From the NCBI GenBank assembly GCA_015075365.1, contig JABTUN010000001.1, positions 1,178,001 to 1,242,000 of the forward strand: 64,000 bases of DNA, given 5' to 3'. Source of the DNA: Verrucomicrobiaceae bacterium (GTDB taxonomy: Bacteria > Verrucomicrobiota > Verrucomicrobiia > Verrucomicrobiales > Verrucomicrobiaceae). The translations under genes and the position numbers were made by a program. The notes under the pieces were generated by a model, which was not told where the DNA came from, searched no databases, and saw only the letters and a program-made list of their open reading frames with translations. Within the stretch, counting starts at the first letter, position 1, and every line of letters begins with the position of its first letter. This document shows, piece after piece, positions 36,290 through 45,059 of the stretch.

Positions 36290-37846
36290 ATGACCCTTCG
36301 CGAATTACTTCCCCACCTCGACAACCCGGTCGCCAGCGGCACGCTCGACACCGAATTCACCGGCTTCGCCTATGACTCACGCCAGGCTGGCCCCGGCATC
36401 ATCTTTGTCGCCCTGCGCGGCAGCAGCGTGGACGGCCACACCTTCATCCGGAAGGCCATCGAGGCCGGTTGCGCGGCCATCATCGCGGAGCAGGCGCCGC
36501 CGGACGGTTGCGCCGCGCCGTGGATTCACGTGCGCCATTCGCGCATCGCTCTCGCGGATGCCGCCGCGGCCTTCCACGGCCATCCGGGCAAGAGCATGAC
36601 GCTCCTCGGCGTCACCGGCACGAATGGAAAGACGACCACCGCCTTCCTCGCCCACCATTTGATGAACCTGGGCCAGATCCGTTGCGGATTGCTCGGCACC
36701 ATCTTCTACGATCTCGGCGGCCAGCAGGTGCCCGCCACGCACACCACGCCCGAGAGCCTCGAAATCCAGTCCCTGCTCGCCCAGATGCGCGGGAATGGCT
36801 GCCGTGCCTGCGCCATGGAGGTCTCCTCGCACGCGCTCGACCAGCACCGTGCGCACGGCTTGCCGTTTGCCTCCGCCATCTTCACCAACCTCACGCAGGA
36901 CCACCTCGACTACCACGGCACGATGGAGAAGTACTTCGAGGCCAAGGTGAGGCTCTTCCAGATCGCCGCCGACACGCCGCGTGCGAGCCTTGTCATCAAC
37001 GCGGACGACCTTTGGGGCCGCAAACTCATCGAGCGCTTCGCCAGCACAGGCCGTGTCATCAAATACGGTTTCGGCGTCGGCTGTGACTTCCGCGCAAACA
37101 ACGTCCGCTACGACATGGCTGGCACGCAGTTCGAGCTCGATGCAAAAGGCCGCAGCTTCCTCGTACGCACGCCGCTCATTGGCGACTTCAACGTGTACAA
37201 CACGCTCGCCGCCCTCGCCGCGGTCAGCACCACCGGCCTCAACCTGCGCGAGGCCATCGCCAACATGCAGAAGGTGCCACAAGTGCCCGGCAGGCTGGAG
37301 CGTGTCACTGACAAAACCACCCGGTTCCAGATCTTCGTGGACTACGCGCACACACCGGACGGCATTGTGAACGCCCTCAAAACAGTCCGCGCCCTGCGCC
37401 CCGGCCGCATCATCACCGTCTTTGGCTGCGGCGGTGACCGCGACCGCACCAAGCGTCCGAAAATGGCCGCCGCCGCCGAGGAGGGCAGCGACATCTGCGT
37501 GCTCACCTCCGACAACCCGCGCACCGAGGATCCGCAAAGCATCTTGAACGACGCCAGGGCCGGATTCGCCCGCCCAAACAGCCACGCCATCATCGCCGAC
37601 CGTCGCGAGGCAATCAAAGTCGCCATCGAGAACGCGCGTGCCGGCGACATCATCGTCATCGCAGGCAAAGGCCACGAGGACTACCAGGACATCCAGGGCA
37701 AGAAGCATCCCTTCGACGACCGCAAGGTCGCGCGCCAGCTCCTCCAGCAGGTCAAAACCACCCGCGCCATCGAACGCGAGGAAAAAGAAGCCGAACGCGA
37801 GGCCATGCGCGGCGGCTTTGACCGCCCGCCTGACCGCCGCTTCTAA
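36290..37846 (+). CDS. murE: UDP-MurNAc-tripeptide synthetase MurE (meso-diaminopimelate adding)
   Basis: 518 residues. The Mur-ligase ATP loop is GVTGTNGKTT (107-116). THTTPES and SSHALDQHR hold the substrate, and VDYAHTPDG and TVFGCGGDRDRTKR form the central and C-terminal blocks. The motif DNPRTED is the signature for meso-diaminopimelate rather than lysine, so the peptidoglycan should be A1-gamma type. It adds the third stem residue in the cytoplasm. A charged C-terminal extension of about 40 residues (EREEKEAEREAMRGG) goes beyond the usual end. Confidence 0.96.
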   Translation: MTLRELLPHLDNPVASGTLDTEFTGFAYDSRQAGPGIIFVALRGSSVDGHTFIRKAIEAGCAAIIAEQAPPDGCAAPWIHVRHSRIALADAAAAFHGHPGKSMTLLGVTGTNGKTTTAFLAHHLMNLGQIRCGLLGTIFYDLGGQQVPATHTTPESLEIQSLLAQMRGNGCRACAMEVSSHALDQHRAHGLPFASAIFTNLTQDHLDYHGTMEKYFEAKVRLFQIAADTPRASLVINADDLWGRKLIERFASTGRVIKYGFGVGCDFRANNVRYDMAGTQFELDAKGRSFLVRTPLIGDFNVYNTLAALAAVSTTGLNLREAIANMQKVPQVPGRLERVTDKTTRFQIFVDYAHTPDGIVNALKTVRALRPGRIITVFGCGGDRDRTKRPKMAAAAEEGSDICVLTSDNPRTEDPQSILNDARAGFARPNSHAIIADRREAIKVAIENARAGDIIVIAGKGHEDYQDIQGKKHPFDDRKVARQLLQQVKTTRAIEREEKEAEREAMRGGFDRPPDRRF

Positions 37847-37867
37847 GAATCCAACATCTTCCATTCA

Positions 37868-39229
37868 GTGTCTCCCATCGCCCTCACCTCGCTCGCAGCC
37901 TTCGCGCACGCCACCGTGCACGGAGATGCCTCGCGCTTGGTGACGAGCGTGAGCACGGACACGCGTAAAGTGGCCGCGGGAGATGTGTTCGTGGCCTTGA
38001 TCGGCGAAAAATTCGACGCGCACACGTTTGTGCCGCAAGCGGCCGCCGCGGGCGCTTCCGCGGTCGTCGTCAGCAAGGTCGATCCCGCGTGGAAATCGCT
38101 CCCGTGCGCCATTTTGGAGGTCACGGACACTTTGGTGGCACTTCAGCAGATGGCGCGCGGTTATCGTCAGCAGCACGCACCGCTCATCATCGGCCTCACC
38201 GGCTCGAACGGCAAAACTTCCACCAAAGACCTCACCGCCGTCGTGATGAGCAAAAAGTTCGTCACGCGCGCCACTTTCGGAAACCTCAACAACCACATCG
38301 GCGTGCCTTTGACGCTCCTCGCGCTCCAGGAGGGCGAGCAATGCTGCGTCACCGAGATGGGCATGAACCATCCCGGAGAGATCAAAGTGCTCACGGACAT
38401 CGCCGATCCCGATGCAGGCATCGTCACGAATGTCGGCATGGCCCACATCGAATACATGGGCACGCAGGACGCCATCGCGTGGGAAAAAGCCACGCTGCCC
38501 GCGCAGGTGAAACGCGGCGGCATCGTCGTGCTGAATGCGAACGACAAATACACGCCCGTCATCGCCCGGCACTGCCAGGCCGCCGTTTCCACCGCCGGCG
38601 TGAATGCAGGCGATGTCAGCGCCACCAACCTCCGCGCGGATGGCACCGGCACCACCTTCACGCTCGACTTCAGCGGCGAGAAGGTCGAAACGCGCCTCCC
38701 CATCCTTGGTGAGCACATGGTCGGCAATGCGGCCCTCGCCGCGTGCATGGGCTGGCGTCACGGCATCTCGCCCGCCGACATCGCCGATGCTCTGAGCAAT
38801 GCGAAACTCACCGGAGGCCGCGTGGAGCCAAAAATCGTCCACGGCGTCCGTTTCATCGACGACAGCTACAACGCGAATCCGGACAGCATGATCGCCGGAT
38901 TGCGCACGCTGGCCACGTTGGAGGCCAAAGGCCGCCGCGTGGCCGTTTTGGGCCGCATGGGCGAGCTTGGCGACCTCGCCGAGGCCGAGCACAAGCGCGT
39001 GGGCAAATTCGCCGCGTCACTCGATCTCGACGCGCTCTGCACCGTCGGCGGAAACGAGGCCGAATGGATCTCCTCGGCCGCCGAGGGCCTGCACACCCGC
39101 CATTTTCCCGATCACGCCGCCTGCGCCGCGCATCTGCGCGAGGTCCTGCGTGAGGGCGACCTCGTGCTGCTCAAAGGCAGCCGCAGCGCCGGCATGGAAA
39201 AGGTCCTCGTCCACTTTCAAGCGTCATGA
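37868..39229 (+). CDS. murF: UDP-MurNAc-tripeptide:D-Ala-D-Ala ligase MurF
   Basis: 453 residues from a GTG at 37868, 21 bp after murE. STDTRKVAAGDVFVAL is the N-terminal uridine-site block, GLTGSNGKTSTKDL (109-122) the ATP loop, NNHIGVPLTLL and EMGMNHPGEI the central domain, and FIDDSYNANPDSM the C-terminal domain. It adds D-Ala-D-Ala to complete the pentapeptide precursor. Its stop overlaps the mraY start by 4 bp, so translation is probably coupled. Confidence 0.95.
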   Translation: MSPIALTSLAAFAHATVHGDASRLVTSVSTDTRKVAAGDVFVALIGEKFDAHTFVPQAAAAGASAVVVSKVDPAWKSLPCAILEVTDTLVALQQMARGYRQQHAPLIIGLTGSNGKTSTKDLTAVVMSKKFVTRATFGNLNNHIGVPLTLLALQEGEQCCVTEMGMNHPGEIKVLTDIADPDAGIVTNVGMAHIEYMGTQDAIAWEKATLPAQVKRGGIVVLNANDKYTPVIARHCQAAVSTAGVNAGDVSATNLRADGTGTTFTLDFSGEKVETRLPILGEHMVGNAALAACMGWRHGISPADIADALSNAKLTGGRVEPKIVHGVRFIDDSYNANPDSMIAGLRTLATLEAKGRRVAVLGRMGELGDLAEAEHKRVGKFAASLDLDALCTVGGNEAEWISSAAEGLHTRHFPDHAACAAHLREVLREGDLVLLKGSRSAGMEKVLVHFQAS

Positions 39230-40386
39230 TGTACTGGCTTTACGAACTGCGTGAATGGATGCTCGCCCATAACTGGATGAGCGACGACGCCGCGCTCTAC
39301 AAGATCCTCAACCTCTTCAAGTACCACACCTTCCGCGCCGGCGGGGCCGCCATCACGGCCTTTGTGCTCTCGCTGATGTATGGCGACAGGCTCATCCGGC
39401 GGCTCATCTCCCTCAAAATCGGCCAGCCCATCCGCACTGCGGAGGAAGTACACAAACTAGCCGAGTTGCATGGCAAAAAAGCCGGCACGCCGACCATGGG
39501 CGGCATCCTGATGCTCGGCTCCATCGTGTTCTCCACGCTGCTCTGGGCGAAATGGGACAACATCATGGTGTGGATCATCCTGTTCACCACCATCGGCCTC
39601 GGCGCGCTCGGCTTCCGGGACGACTACCTCAAGATCAGCAAAAAAAACTCCAAGGGTGTCTCCGCGCGCACGAAACTCATCTGGCAGACCGGCGTGGCTG
39701 TCATCGCGGGCTTCGCCTTTGCCTACCTCGTGCCAGAGGACAGCGGCCACACGCTGAGGGCGCTTTACATTCCCTTCGTGAAGGACGCGGTCATCACTGA
39801 CATGGGCATTTTCGCGGTCGCCATGTTCTCGCTGATCATCGTTGGCGCCTCGAACGCCGTGAACCTCACTGATGGCCTTGATGGTCTCGCCACCGGCTGC
39901 TCGCTCACCACCGCGCTGGCCTACACCGGCTTTGGCTACATCTGCGGCAACGCGAAGTACTCCGACTACCTCGGCGTGGCGCACCACAGCCTCGCCAATG
40001 AGCTGCCGATCATCGCCATGGCGCTCGCGGGAGCCTGCCTGGGATTCCTGTGGTTCAATGCGCATCCGGCGAAGATGTTCATGGGCGACACCGGCTCCCT
40101 CGCGCTCGGCGGCTGCATCGCGGCGCTCGCCATCGGCTGCAAACAGGAGATCGTGCTGGCCCTCGTCGGCGGCGTCTTCGTCATGGAGGCGATGAGCGTC
40201 ATCATCCAGGTCTGGAGCTTCAAGACCCGAGGCAAGCGGGTCTTCCGCATGGCCCCGATCCACCACCACTTCGAGCTCGAAGACTCCAAGGGGCAGAAGT
40301 GGCACGAGAACCAGGTCATCGTGCGCTTCTGGATCATGAGCCTTCTCTTCGCCCTGCTCGGCCTCGCCACGCTCAAACTTCGCTAA
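39226..40386 (+). CDS. mraY: Phospho-MurNAc-pentapeptide translocase MraY
   Basis: 386 residues, polytopic, with about ten membrane helices. It has every MraY landmark: GTPTMGGIL, the catalytic FRDDYLK, NLTDGLDGLA (the Mg-binding Asp cluster), MFMGDTGSLALGG and the loop APIHHHFE. It moves phospho-MurNAc-pentapeptide to undecaprenyl phosphate, making lipid I at the inner face of the membrane. It is the only gene of the cluster followed by a sizeable spacer, which holds a 70-bp palindrome. Confidence 0.97.
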   Translation: MMYWLYELREWMLAHNWMSDDAALYKILNLFKYHTFRAGGAAITAFVLSLMYGDRLIRRLISLKIGQPIRTAEEVHKLAELHGKKAGTPTMGGILMLGSIVFSTLLWAKWDNIMVWIILFTTIGLGALGFRDDYLKISKKNSKGVSARTKLIWQTGVAVIAGFAFAYLVPEDSGHTLRALYIPFVKDAVITDMGIFAVAMFSLIIVGASNAVNLTDGLDGLATGCSLTTALAYTGFGYICGNAKYSDYLGVAHHSLANELPIIAMALAGACLGFLWFNAHPAKMFMGDTGSLALGGCIAALAIGCKQEIVLALVGGVFVMEAMSVIIQVWSFKTRGKRVFRMAPIHHHFELEDSKGQKWHENQVIVRFWIMSLLFALLGLATLKLR

Positions 40387-40400
40387 ACACCAATGCCTTC

Positions 40401-40470
40401 AACCACGAATGCTCACGAATGCTCACGAATGGTTCAATCCATTCGTGAAAATTCGTGCCCCTTCGTGGTT
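40401..40470. repeat. 70-bp imperfect palindrome between mraY and murD
   Basis: The outer arms AACCACGAAT (40401-40410) and CTTCGTGGTT (40461-40470) are near-complementary. Inside, GCTCACGAAT occurs twice on the left and ATTCGTG twice on the right, so several pairings of CACGAAT with ATTCGTG are possible. The transcript would fold into a long hairpin directly before murD. There is no following T-run. It looks like a dispersed REP-type repeat that has landed in the dcw operon; effects on murD expression are inference. Confidence 0.75.
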
Positions 40471-40490
40471 CACCCAATCTTTTAGTCTCC

Positions 40491-41792
40491 ATGTATCGCA
40501 ACCAACGTCTCGCCATCCTCGGTGCCGGCCGCAGCGGCCTCGGTGCCGCGCGTCTGGCGCGCCTGCACGGCGCGGAGGTGACCGTTTTCGATGAGGGCGA
40601 CAAGGCGCGGCAGGTGGAAGACTTCCAATGCGTGCTCGGACAGGCGGCGCGTGATCTCGTGGTGAGGCCGGGTGATTTTGATCTCGTTGTCATCAGCCCG
40701 GGTCTCGATGAAAAATGGCCTCTTCCAGTCAAATTCACCTCCGTGGGCGTGCCTCTGGTCGGTGAGACGGAGTTTGGCTTCAATCTGACCGACATGCCGA
40801 TGGTGGCCATCACCGGAACCAACGGAAAGAGCACCTGCACGGAGCTCATCGCGGCGCTTTTCAACGGCTGCGGCCTCAAATCCATCCCCTGCGGCAATCA
40901 CGGCATGTCGCTGAGCGAAGTCGTCGCCAGCGGCGTGCGCTATGACGTGCTGGCGCTCGAGATCAGCAGCTTCCAACTGGAGACGATCCGGAACTTCCGC
41001 GCGAAAGCCAGCCTGTGGCTCAACTTCGCGCCGGACCACCTCGACCGCTATCCAGGCATGTTCGAGTATTTCGCCGCCAAGGCCCGCATCTTCGAAAACT
41101 GCACCGAAAGCGATGTGGCCATCGTGCGGGCCGGTGAGAGCGTTTCGAGCGGCAAGGCGCGGCGCTGGACTTTTTCCGCTTACGGCGCGGAGGCCGACTA
41201 CAGCTACGCCAACGGCAAGTTTTATCATTCCGGCCACGAGATCGGCAGCGCCGCGAATCTCAAGGTGCGCGGCAAACACAACATGGAGAACGTTTTGGCC
41301 GCTTTGATGGCCGGAAAGGTCTTCGGGCTCGAATTCGACGCCATGCTGACGGCCTTGGCCGGCTACGAGGTGCCGCGCCATCGCTGCGAGCTCATCCGCA
41401 CGCTGCACGAGCGCGAATACATCAACGATTCGAAGGCCACCAACCTCCACGCGCTCGAAGCCTGCCTGCGCTCGCAAGAGCGGCCCATCGTGCTCATCGC
41501 CGGCGGCAAGGACAAGCAGCTCGACTACACGCCGCTGCGTGCCGGGCTGAAGGGCCAGGTGCGCGCGATGGTCTTCATCGGCGAGATCGCGCAACAGCTT
41601 GAGCAGACCTTTGGCGACCTGCTGCCCTGCAAACGCGGCAAGGACATGGCGGAGGCTGTTTCGCTCGCCACGCGGCTCTCCCAGCCCGGCGACGCCATCA
41701 TCCTGAGCCCCGGCACCTCCTCTTTCGACATGTACACCGGCTACGGCCAGCGCGGCGACGCCTTCCGTGATGCCGTGCTCTCCCTGAACTGA
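40491..41792 (+). CDS. murD: UDP-MurNAc-L-alanine:D-glutamate ligase MurD
   Basis: 433 residues from the ATG at 40491. LAILGAGRSGLGAARLA is the N-terminal Rossmann start, AITGTNGKSTCTEL (107-120) the ATP loop, LEISSFQLE and NFAPDHLDRYPGM the central signature, and YINDSKATNLHA and IAGGKDKQLDYTPL the C-terminal domain. It adds the second stem residue, D-Glu, in the cytoplasm. A GTG start 36 bp upstream lies inside the palindrome and is unlikely. Confidence 0.95.
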   Translation: MYRNQRLAILGAGRSGLGAARLARLHGAEVTVFDEGDKARQVEDFQCVLGQAARDLVVRPGDFDLVVISPGLDEKWPLPVKFTSVGVPLVGETEFGFNLTDMPMVAITGTNGKSTCTELIAALFNGCGLKSIPCGNHGMSLSEVVASGVRYDVLALEISSFQLETIRNFRAKASLWLNFAPDHLDRYPGMFEYFAAKARIFENCTESDVAIVRAGESVSSGKARRWTFSAYGAEADYSYANGKFYHSGHEIGSAANLKVRGKHNMENVLAALMAGKVFGLEFDAMLTALAGYEVPRHRCELIRTLHEREYINDSKATNLHALEACLRSQERPIVLIAGGKDKQLDYTPLRAGLKGQVRAMVFIGEIAQQLEQTFGDLLPCKRGKDMAEAVSLATRLSQPGDAIILSPGTSSFDMYTGYGQRGDAFRDAVLSLN

Positions 41793-41837
41793 TTTTTCTC
41801 AACGCAACCAACCAACAACCCGAACCCAGCGCCCACC

Positions 41838-43079
41838 ATGAAAACCAAAAGGAGCAAAAAGGACTCGCTGATCCTCAAACTCATCGACGGCGACCGCCAC
41901 AAGCACCGCGTGGCCCTCGTCACCGAGGAGGGGGAGTGGAACCAGCACGAACCCAACACCGGCATGGCCCGCATGTTTGTGGTCATGCTGCTCATTCATG
42001 TCGTACTCATCGGCGGCATCATCGTCTATGACTTCATGGGCGAGGAGGAGGCCCCCGCGCAGACGGTGACCCAGGCCGCGCGCGCGCAGAGCGCCCTCAG
42101 CGGTCTGCCGCAGGCCAGCGAGGAGGTGCTCAACGCGCAGGCAAACGCCGTGGCGAACGGAAACGTGGGCGGGGAGCACGAGGTGTATGAGATGCGCAGC
42201 GGCGACTCGCTGCCCGGCCTGGCCGCGCGCTTCAACACAACGGAGAAAGTGCTCACGGAGCTGAACCTGCTCGACAAGGGCATCACCATCGGCCCCGGCA
42301 CGCGCCTGCGCATTCCCAAGCAGCCGGTGACCGCCGCCATCCCGGTCGATCCCACCACGCTCAAACCCGTCGGCGGCGATGCCGAGGTGCCCAAGGCGGT
42401 GCCTTTTGTCCTGGGTGGCGCACCTGCGGCGCAGGGCGAGCCCGTGCGTCCCGAGGATGCACCGGCGAGCATTGCCGCCGCGTCATCGCCATCATCACCG
42501 ATGTCCCTGCTGGCGCCTGGTGAGGTTTCCACAGCAGCAGGCGGCTCCTTGCTGGCCGCGGCCGAGTTCCCGGCAACGACGCCCGCGCCGGTCGAAAACA
42601 CCGAGCTGATCTCCGGCGCGCCGAACCCGCAGTCCGTGGCGGTGCTGGCCGCCGCCGCCGAGGAGAACGAGAAGGTGCTCGCCGCCGCCGCCAAGGCGGA
42701 GGCCATTGAGGAGCAGCCGAAGATCGAGACACGTTCCGAGCCTCCGCCGCCGCCAAAGGTTGAGGAACCGAAGAAGGTCATCAAAGAGGAACCCAAACCC
42801 CTTGTGAAGCCCAATCCGGTGCCCACGCCGAGCCAGATGACGAAACGCATCGCCGACACGCCAAAAGCCGCGCCGAAAAAGACCGTCACCAAAGAGTCGC
42901 CGCCAAAGTCCGCCCCGGCCAAAGCCACCGCCAAAACACACACCCTGGCCCAGGGCGAGACGCTTTACCGCCTCTCCACCAAATATGGCGTCTCCGTCGA
43001 TGCCCTGATCAAGGCGAACAACATCAAGAACCCCAACACGATGCGCCCGGGCACCAAGCTCGTCATCCCGGCGAAGTAA
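41838..43079 (+). CDS. Membrane-anchored double-LysM protein in the dcw cluster
   Basis: 413 residues. A charged cytoplasmic N-terminus of about 45 residues is followed by one membrane helix (FVVMLLIHVVLIGGIIVY). Outside are a first LysM (YEMRSGDSLPGLAARFNTTE to RLRIPK), a long Ala/Pro/Glu linker and a second LysM at the C-terminus (HTLAQGETLYRLSTKYGVS to GTKLVIPAK). LysM binds GlcNAc in peptidoglycan. Position between murD and ftsW suggests a scaffold linking the division machinery to the wall; no catalytic domain is present. The linker is repetitive and is probably disordered. Confidence 0.88.
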   Translation: MKTKRSKKDSLILKLIDGDRHKHRVALVTEEGEWNQHEPNTGMARMFVVMLLIHVVLIGGIIVYDFMGEEEAPAQTVTQAARAQSALSGLPQASEEVLNAQANAVANGNVGGEHEVYEMRSGDSLPGLAARFNTTEKVLTELNLLDKGITIGPGTRLRIPKQPVTAAIPVDPTTLKPVGGDAEVPKAVPFVLGGAPAAQGEPVRPEDAPASIAAASSPSSPMSLLAPGEVSTAAGGSLLAAAEFPATTPAPVENTELISGAPNPQSVAVLAAAAEENEKVLAAAAKAEAIEEQPKIETRSEPPPPPKVEEPKKVIKEEPKPLVKPNPVPTPSQMTKRIADTPKAAPKKTVTKESPPKSAPAKATAKTHTLAQGETLYRLSTKYGVSVDALIKANNIKNPNTMRPGTKLVIPAK

Positions 43080-43101
43080 GTTCACAGCCCGGGCTACAAA
43101 C

Positions 43102-44250
43102 ATGTCCCGCCACTCCATCATCCTGTTGCTTGCCTCGGTCGTCGGCCTCCTCGCGCTGGGGATCACGATGCTGGCGAGCACGACATTTGAGGTGGCCCAT
43201 GAGGGCGGGGAGGACTATGTGACGCTGTGGCGGCAGTTGATCTGGCTTGGGCTGGGTGTGCTGGCCTGCGCAATCATGGCGCTGCTCGACTTCAACAGGC
43301 TCATGCGCTGGCGCTGGCACCTGCTCATCGGCGCGGCGCTGCTGCTGGCGCTGTGCTACGTGCCCGGTGTCGGCGTGAAGATCAACGGATCACGCCGCTG
43401 GATCGGCATGGCGGGCGCGCTGCGTATCCAGCCGTCCGAGTTTGCCAAGATCGTGCTGATCATCGCGCTCGCAGCGTGGTTCGCCACGCATGAGGGCTGT
43501 GAGCGCACGTTTCGGAAGGGTTTTCTTCTGCCGGGCCTCATTCTCACCGGCGTGGTGGGCCTGATCGGCTGTGAGTTTGACCTGGGCAACGCGGTGCTGG
43601 CCTCCGTGATCGGCGGCGGCATCATGTTCCTCGCCGGGACGAAGCTGCGCTACCTGGGAGTGATCGTGCTGCTCTTCGGCGGCGCGCTGGCGGCGGGCAT
43701 CAAGTACCTGCCCAACCGCTTTGAGCGCGTCATCGTCATCTTTGACCTCGAAAAGCACAAGGAAGGGCTCGGCCTCCAGCAGTGGGTGTCCAAGCTGGCC
43801 TTTGGCTCCGGCGGCATCGAGGGCCGCGGACTGGGAGAGGGGCGCATGAAGCTGTCCTACCTGCCGGAGGCGCACACCGACTTCATTTTCCCGATGATTG
43901 GCGAGGAGTTGGGCCTGCGCGGCACGGCGGCCACCGTGCTGGCCTTTGGCGTGCTGGTGATGAGCGGGTTCATCGTGGCGGCCTACGCGCCAAACCGCTT
44001 CGGAAAGCTGCTGGGCGGCGGGCTGACCTTCCTGCTGGGCATGGAGGCTCTGCTGAACATGGGCGTCACCACCGCGCTGCTGCCCAACAAGGGCCTGCCC
44101 CTGCCCTTCGTGAGCTACGGCGGCTCCAGCCTGCTGGCGGCGATGACCGCCATCGGCATCCTCATCAACATCCACCGCCAGGGGGTCCATCTCCGCCGCG
44201 AGGATCTGCCCGTGATCCGGAGGAAGCACCGCTGGACGCCGCAGTTGTGA
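43102..44250 (+). CDS. ftsW: Septal peptidoglycan glycosyltransferase FtsW (SEDS)
   Basis: 382 residues with about ten membrane helices. SEDS-family markers are GSRRWIGMAG, IQPSEFAKI, the periplasmic EAHTDFIFPMIGEELG carrying the catalytic Asp region, and the late GLPLPFVSYGGSSLL. It polymerises lipid II into septal glycan together with FtsI. RodA is the main alternative; the place in the dcw cluster favours FtsW. It is the last gene before the inserted toxin-antitoxin module on the opposite strand. Confidence 0.94.
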   Translation: MSRHSIILLLASVVGLLALGITMLASTTFEVAHEGGEDYVTLWRQLIWLGLGVLACAIMALLDFNRLMRWRWHLLIGAALLLALCYVPGVGVKINGSRRWIGMAGALRIQPSEFAKIVLIIALAAWFATHEGCERTFRKGFLLPGLILTGVVGLIGCEFDLGNAVLASVIGGGIMFLAGTKLRYLGVIVLLFGGALAAGIKYLPNRFERVIVIFDLEKHKEGLGLQQWVSKLAFGSGGIEGRGLGEGRMKLSYLPEAHTDFIFPMIGEELGLRGTAATVLAFGVLVMSGFIVAAYAPNRFGKLLGGGLTFLLGMEALLNMGVTTALLPNKGLPLPFVSYGGSSLLAAMTAIGILINIHRQGVHLRREDLPVIRRKHRWTPQL

Positions 44251-44258
44251 GCCAGGTA

Positions 44259-44594
44259 TTAGCCCGCCGCCGCCAGAATCTCAGGCTTCTGACGCACGAG
44301 GCTGAGCAGCTTCAAGGCGGCTCCGCTCGGTTTGCGGACACCGTTTTCCCACGAGATGGCCGTGTTGCGCGGGACGTTCAGCAGCGCGGCGAAGGTGGCC
44401 TGGCTGACGCCGAGATGCGTGCGGATGCGCTTGATGTCCGCCGCAGGCAACGGCTTGAGCTTTGGCGGCACGGCGACCTGGGTGATGCGCACGTTGGGCA
44501 TGGGCTTTCGGCTTTTTGCGTGGGCGGCAAAGGCCTTCACGCGCTCCACGAGCGCCTGGGGGTCGAATTCCACTTCCTGGGTTTTCTTCTTCAT
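44259..44594 (-). CDS. HigA-like antitoxin, XRE helix-turn-helix
   Basis: 111 residues from the ATG at 44594 (MKKKTQEVEF). The C-terminal half is a clear XRE helix-turn-helix: IKRIRTHLGVSQATFAALLNV then NTAISWENGVRKPSG. The N-terminal half is basic and proline-rich and should wrap the toxin. It overlaps the upstream toxin gene by 4 bp (toxin first, antitoxin second, the HigBA order). Antitoxins of this type bind their own promoter and repress it. It stops 8 bp after ftsW, convergently. Confidence 0.85.
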   Translation of the reverse strand: MKKKTQEVEFDPQALVERVKAFAAHAKSRKPMPNVRITQVAVPPKLKPLPAADIKRIRTHLGVSQATFAALLNVPRNTAISWENGVRKPSGAALKLLSLVRQKPEILAAAG

Positions 44595-44944
44595 GGCTGG
44601 TAGCATTCTTTGATGATCTGGACGGCTTCCCTGAGCGCTTTTTTATCGCCCGCGCTGAGATCGGCCTTGGTTTGCTTGGTGTAAAAGTGAAACAGCACAA
44701 TGCAGCGCGCATGTGGCAGCCAGAGGTAAATCACGCGGGCTGACCCGCTTTTGCCGCGACCTGCGAGTTTGAATCTCGTTTTTCGCAAACCGCCGGTTCC
44801 CTGAATGATGTCACCGCTGTCGGGCATGGCCGCCAGCTCGTTCTGGAAGCTCCGGAACTCCTCGTCGGAGGCCGTCCTGAGGCACTCCGCCGTGAAACCT
44901 GGCAGCTCGGCAAAAAATAAATTCACGCGAAAGTCTATCACCAT
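44591..44944 (-). CDS. HigB-like toxin of the RelE superfamily
   Basis: 117 residues from the ATG at 44944. The RelE/HigB-2 fold is shown by GDIIQGTGGLRKTRFKLAG, GKSGSARVIYLWLPH and LFHFYTKQTKADL, followed by the C-terminal helix. These toxins cut mRNA in the ribosome and are blocked by the partner encoded 4 bp overlapping downstream. The module lies on the strand opposite the dcw genes and separates ftsW from murG; its promoter must lie in the 115 bp between 44944 and 45060, back-to-back with murG. Confidence 0.86.
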   Translation of the reverse strand: MVIDFRVNLFFAELPGFTAECLRTASDEEFRSFQNELAAMPDSGDIIQGTGGLRKTRFKLAGRGKSGSARVIYLWLPHARCIVLFHFYTKQTKADLSAGDKKALREAVQIIKECYQP

Positions 44945-45059
44945 GTCATACAACCGGGCAACAGGTGATTTTTGCCCGTCGTGTGAACGGCGGCAGGACT
45001 TTCGCCAACTGGCCGGTTGCGTGCCGCGCCGATCTTCCTAAAGGCCGGGCGTCCCAACC

